Shown: piece by piece, positions 14,230 through 16,628 of the stretch
How positions within the stretch are numbered: the stretch's first letter is position 1
Layout of the letters: the number at the start of each line of letters is the position of its first letter
Source: Alcaligenaceae bacterium
GTDB lineage: Bacteria; Pseudomonadota; Gammaproteobacteria; Burkholderiales; Burkholderiaceae_B
DNA length: 16,628 nt
Direction of reading: 5' to 3'
NCBI GenBank assembly: GCA_029265335.1
Contig: JAJUJN010000011.1
Coordinates: 1-16,628 of the forward strand
Program-made: the position numbers and the translations under genes
The notes under the pieces: generated by a model
What the model saw: the letters and a program-made list of their open reading frames with translations, nothing else
What the model was told of the DNA's origin: nothing
The model's database searches: none

Positions 14230-15456
14230 ATGAGTATTTTGCGTCGCCATTGTGCTGCTCTCGGGGCCGCCGTCGGGCTGCTCGCCCTCGTTCACGCCCC
14301 TATCACCCAAGCCAAAGATGAGATCGTGGTGGGTGGTGTTTACGACATTTCCGGGCCTCTGCAGCAGTTCGGTGAAACCAAGGCCAACATGCTGCGTCTT
14401 GCCGTGGAGGAGACCAACGCCAAAGGCGGCCTCCTGGGTAAACCGGTGCGGCTCGTGATCTACGACACGCAGTCGAATGTGCCGCTCTATGCCCAATACG
14501 GTCAGCGCCTGGCCTTGAACGACAAGGCCGACGTCGTGCACGGCGGCGTGCTCAGCGCCGCCCGCGAAGTGCTGCGGCCCATCATGCGGCGCGCCAACGT
14601 ACCCTACTTCTATAACATGCGTTACGAGGGCGGTGTCTGTGATCGCAACACGGTCATCACCGGCACCACCCCCAGCCAGTCGTTGCGCAAGATGGTGCCC
14701 TGGGCCATCGAAGAGTTTGGTCCGCGGATCTACGTGCTGGGCCCCGACTACAACTTTGGCCAGATCACCGAGAAGTGGATCGATCAGATCGCCGCAGAAA
14801 ACAATGCTGAAGTGGTGGGCAAGGAGCTCTTCCCGCTGGACGCCTCCAACTTCAGCGCCACCATCAGCAACATTCAACGCGCCAAGCCCGACTTCATCTT
14901 CAACAGTTTTGTGGGCCCGGCGCAATCGTCTTTCTACACCCAGTGGGAAGGCGCGGGCATGAAGGACACTATCCCCATGCTGTCCCAAACCTTCGGTGAC
15001 AGCGGCGAGCAACTCGCCATTCCCGTCGAGGCCACCGAGGGCACCTACATCATGGCGCACTACGTGGAAGAGATCGACCTTCCCGGCAACGAGGAATTCG
15101 TGGCGCGCTTCAAAGAGAAGTTTGGTGACAAAGGCTACGTGAGCAACCTGGTGGTGGGTGAATACGTGGGCTGGAAGATCTACGAGGCCGCCGTGGAAAA
15201 AGCCGGCAGCACCGACCCCGATGCCGTGCGCGCCGCTTTCGCCGAAGGCATCGAAGTGGATACGCCGGCTGGCCGCATCACACTGGATCCTGCCACCAAC
15301 CATGTCGTGGCCGACATGCATCTGTTCAAGTTCAACGACGACAGTCAGTTCGAAATGCTGGAAAGCTACGAACAGGTGCAACCGGTAGATACCGAAGGTC
15401 AGTGCGATCTCATCGCCAATCCCGACACCAACGAGCAATTCGAACCCTCGGTATAA
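14230..15456 (+). CDS. Periplasmic substrate-binding protein of an amide/urea/branched-chain amino acid ABC transporter
   Basis: A 408-residue exported binding protein of the LivJ/UrtA/FmdD (Peripla_BP_5) family. An N-terminal signal peptide (MSILRRHCAALGAAVGLLALVHAPITQA, likely cut after Ala28) is followed by DEIVVGGVYDISGPLQQFGETKANMLRLAVEETNAKGGLLGKPVRLV, the classic fold opening. VPYFYNMRYEGGVCDRNTVITGTTPSQ is the segment that places it near urea/amide binders rather than leucine binders. There is no lipobox, so it is soluble in the periplasm. ATG 14230 follows AAGGAG by 6 nt; a longer frame from 13978 would bury the signal peptide and is rejected. Two permease genes follow with short spacing. 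Ligand not certain: short amides, urea or amino acids are possible; the neighbouring AmiC/AmiR-like pair favours an amide. Confidence 0.88.
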   Translation: MSILRRHCAALGAAVGLLALVHAPITQAKDEIVVGGVYDISGPLQQFGETKANMLRLAVEETNAKGGLLGKPVRLVIYDTQSNVPLYAQYGQRLALNDKADVVHGGVLSAAREVLRPIMRRANVPYFYNMRYEGGVCDRNTVITGTTPSQSLRKMVPWAIEEFGPRIYVLGPDYNFGQITEKWIDQIAAENNAEVVGKELFPLDASNFSATISNIQRAKPDFIFNSFVGPAQSSFYTQWEGAGMKDTIPMLSQTFGDSGEQLAIPVEATEGTYIMAHYVEEIDLPGNEEFVARFKEKFGDKGYVSNLVVGEYVGWKIYEAAVEKAGSTDPDAVRAAFAEGIEVDTPAGRITLDPATNHVVADMHLFKFNDDSQFEMLESYEQVQPVDTEGQCDLIANPDTNEQFEPSV

Positions 15457-15473
15457 CTCGCGAAGCGGCGGTC

Positions 15474-16340
15474 ATGGATCTCACTCTCGTTCTTGGCTAT
15501 CAGGTGTTGTACGGCGTCGCCGTGCTGCTGCTCACCAGCATCGGCCTGGCGATTGCCTTCGGCATGATGCGGGTGATCAATTTCGCGCACGGCGAATTCA
15601 TCATGCTGGGCGGCTACGCCATGACACTGGCCGCGCATGCCGGCGTGCCCTTCTGGGTGGCCATGTTCGTCGTGGCGCCCGCCGTGGTGGGCATCTTCGG
15701 CGCGCTGGTGGAACGCCTCATCATCCGTCGCCTCTATGGCCGCATCCTCGACACTATCCTGGCCACCTGGGGCTTGAGCCTGCTCATGATAGGTTCGGCC
15801 TCGGCCCTTTTCGGCTTTCATACCCAGTCGGTACGTCTGCCGTTTGGCACGTTCTCGCTCATGGGCTACAGCCAGAGCCTCTACAGCCTTTTCGTGATCG
15901 TGGTAACGATCGTGATCATGGTCGGCCTGTATGTTCTGCTGCGCCATACCCGCTTCGGCCTGCTCGCGCGCGGCACCATGCAAAACCCCATCATGGCGGC
16001 AGCACTGGGGGTGAATCGCAACCTGATGTATTCCAGCACTTTCGCGCTGGGCGCCGCCTTGAGCGGTCTGGCAGGCGCGGTATTGGCGCCGCTGGCGGGT
16101 GTGGCCCCCACCATGGGCCTGGCCTATATCACCAAGGCTTTCATCACCGTGATCACGGGCGGGGCCAACGCCTTTACCGGTACGTCGTTGGCGGCCGCAT
16201 TCTATGGCGTGATCGAACGGGTCACCACCTTCGTGGCCAACCCCGTTATCGCCGAAGTGGTGATTCTGGTGGCCGGCATTGTCTTGCTACGCCTTATGCC
16301 TACCGGCATCACCGGGCGATTCTTCCGGAGAAGCCTGTGA
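15474..16340 (+). CDS. Branched-chain amino acid/urea-type ABC transporter permease, LivH/UrtB-like
   Basis: A 288-residue inner-membrane permease with about eight hydrophobic segments. It begins MDLTLVLGYQVLYGVAVLLLTSIGLAIAFGMMRVINFAHGEFIMLGGYA, where the GMMRVINFAHGEFIMLG block (residues 28-44) is diagnostic of LivH/UrtB permeases. Later ERLIIRRLYGR, DTILATWGLSLLM and AYITKAFITVITGGANAFTGTSLAA fit the same family. ATG 15474 lies 17 bp after the binding-protein stop; upstream in-frame ATG 15402 would overlap that gene. The stop overlaps the next gene's GTG start by 4 nt (GTGA), so the permeases are translationally coupled. It forms the channel with the LivM-like partner; ATPases are expected beyond the window. 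Confidence 0.92.
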   Translation: MDLTLVLGYQVLYGVAVLLLTSIGLAIAFGMMRVINFAHGEFIMLGGYAMTLAAHAGVPFWVAMFVVAPAVVGIFGALVERLIIRRLYGRILDTILATWGLSLLMIGSASALFGFHTQSVRLPFGTFSLMGYSQSLYSLFVIVVTIVIMVGLYVLLRHTRFGLLARGTMQNPIMAAALGVNRNLMYSSTFALGAALSGLAGAVLAPLAGVAPTMGLAYITKAFITVITGGANAFTGTSLAAAFYGVIERVTTFVANPVIAEVVILVAGIVLLRLMPTGITGRFFRRSL

Positions 16341-16628
16341 CACGCACTGCGCTGAATCGCTTTTCTGGGGTTTTGCTGGTGTTGGCCGCGGCGGCCCTCC
16401 TCATTGCGCCCTGGCTGCTCGACATCGCCACCCTGCTCACGCTGAATGTGATGGTCATCATGGGCATCCTCGCGCTCAGCATGGCCCTGGTCTGGGGCAG
16501 CAGCGGCGTGTTCAGCTTCGGCCAATCGGTGTTCTTCGGCATTGGCGCCTACACCTATGCGGTGGGCTCGCTCAATCTGTTCGACAGCACACTGCCACTC
16601 GTCATGGCTGTGGCCGTGGCGGCCCTGG
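16337..16628 (+). CDS. ABC transporter permease, LivM/UrtC-like, 5' part
   Basis: The first 97 codons of a second permease, cut by the window end. GTG start overlaps the previous stop and has CCGGAG (16325-16330) 6 nt upstream. After a short basic N-terminus come hydrophobic segments FSGVLLVLAAAALLIAPWLL and LLTLNVMVIMGILALSMALVWG, then SSGVFSFGQSVFFGIGAYTYAVG, the G..SFGQ..FFGIGAY block characteristic of LivM/UrtC proteins. It would pair with the LivH-like subunit. The open frame continues off the edge; no frame break is seen. Confidence 0.9.
   Translation, partial: MTRTALNRFSGVLLVLAAAALLIAPWLLDIATLLTLNVMVIMGILALSMALVWGSSGVFSFGQSVFFGIGAYTYAVGSLNLFDSTLPLVMAVAVAAL

Noticed and set aside
14155..15438. 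427-codon leftward open frame
   Set aside because: Antisense to the binding-protein gene, His/Gly-rich composition typical of a GC-rich shadow frame, no family features.
1..16628. CRISPR array, insertion sequence, phage or defence system
   Set aside because: No regularly spaced repeats, transposase or integrase signature, terminal inverted repeats or tRNA gene were seen.

Overview
The window is GC-rich, densely packed chromosomal DNA. It looks like a betaproteobacterium of the order Burkholderiales, probably Alcaligenaceae (Bordetella/Achromobacter-like). That placement rests on the purM / hda / HAD-phosphatase / pcnB neighbourhood, the hmgA-fahA pair, and the many LysR, IclR and amide/amino-acid ABC transport genes. 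It is inferred from protein character and gene order, not from a database search. No phage, insertion sequence, CRISPR array, tRNA or rRNA is visible.

Region 1 (1-3510) is housekeeping. The 5' part of purM (purine synthesis) reads leftward. Divergent from it, hda (regulatory inactivation of DnaA), a HAD-IB phosphatase and pcnB (poly(A) polymerase) read rightward as a tight run.

Region 2 (3507-12026) is aromatic catabolism converging on homogentisate. An IclR regulator overlaps the pcnB stop by 4 nt. After it comes an operon of three genes: a metallo-beta-lactamase-fold protein with a degenerate metal site, a class A FAD monooxygenase, and a 72-residue DUF2783-like protein. The flavoprotein plus tiny partner resembles the two-component 3-hydroxyphenylacetate 6-hydroxylase (MhaA/MhaB) described in Pseudomonas putida, whose product is homogentisate. 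Two tandem leftward LysR regulators follow. Divergent from them are hmgA (homogentisate dioxygenase) and fahA (fumarylacetoacetase). The best reading is a peripheral hydroxylation module next to the central homogentisate pathway, with three local regulators. No maleylacetoacetate isomerase or 4-hydroxyphenylpyruvate dioxygenase lies in the window.

Region 3 (12058-16628) is an amide/urea-type uptake locus. Leftward genes encode an AmiC-like ligand sensor and an AmiR-like ANTAR antiterminator, overlapping by 4 nt. Rightward genes encode a periplasmic binding protein and two LivH/LivM-type permeases, the second cut by the window end. The 421-bp divergent gap holds a TTGACA promoter candidate and a perfect 8-bp hairpin with a hexanucleotide loop of the A1/G4 type recognised by ANTAR proteins. 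This suggests that the sensor/antiterminator pair controls the transporter through its leader RNA.
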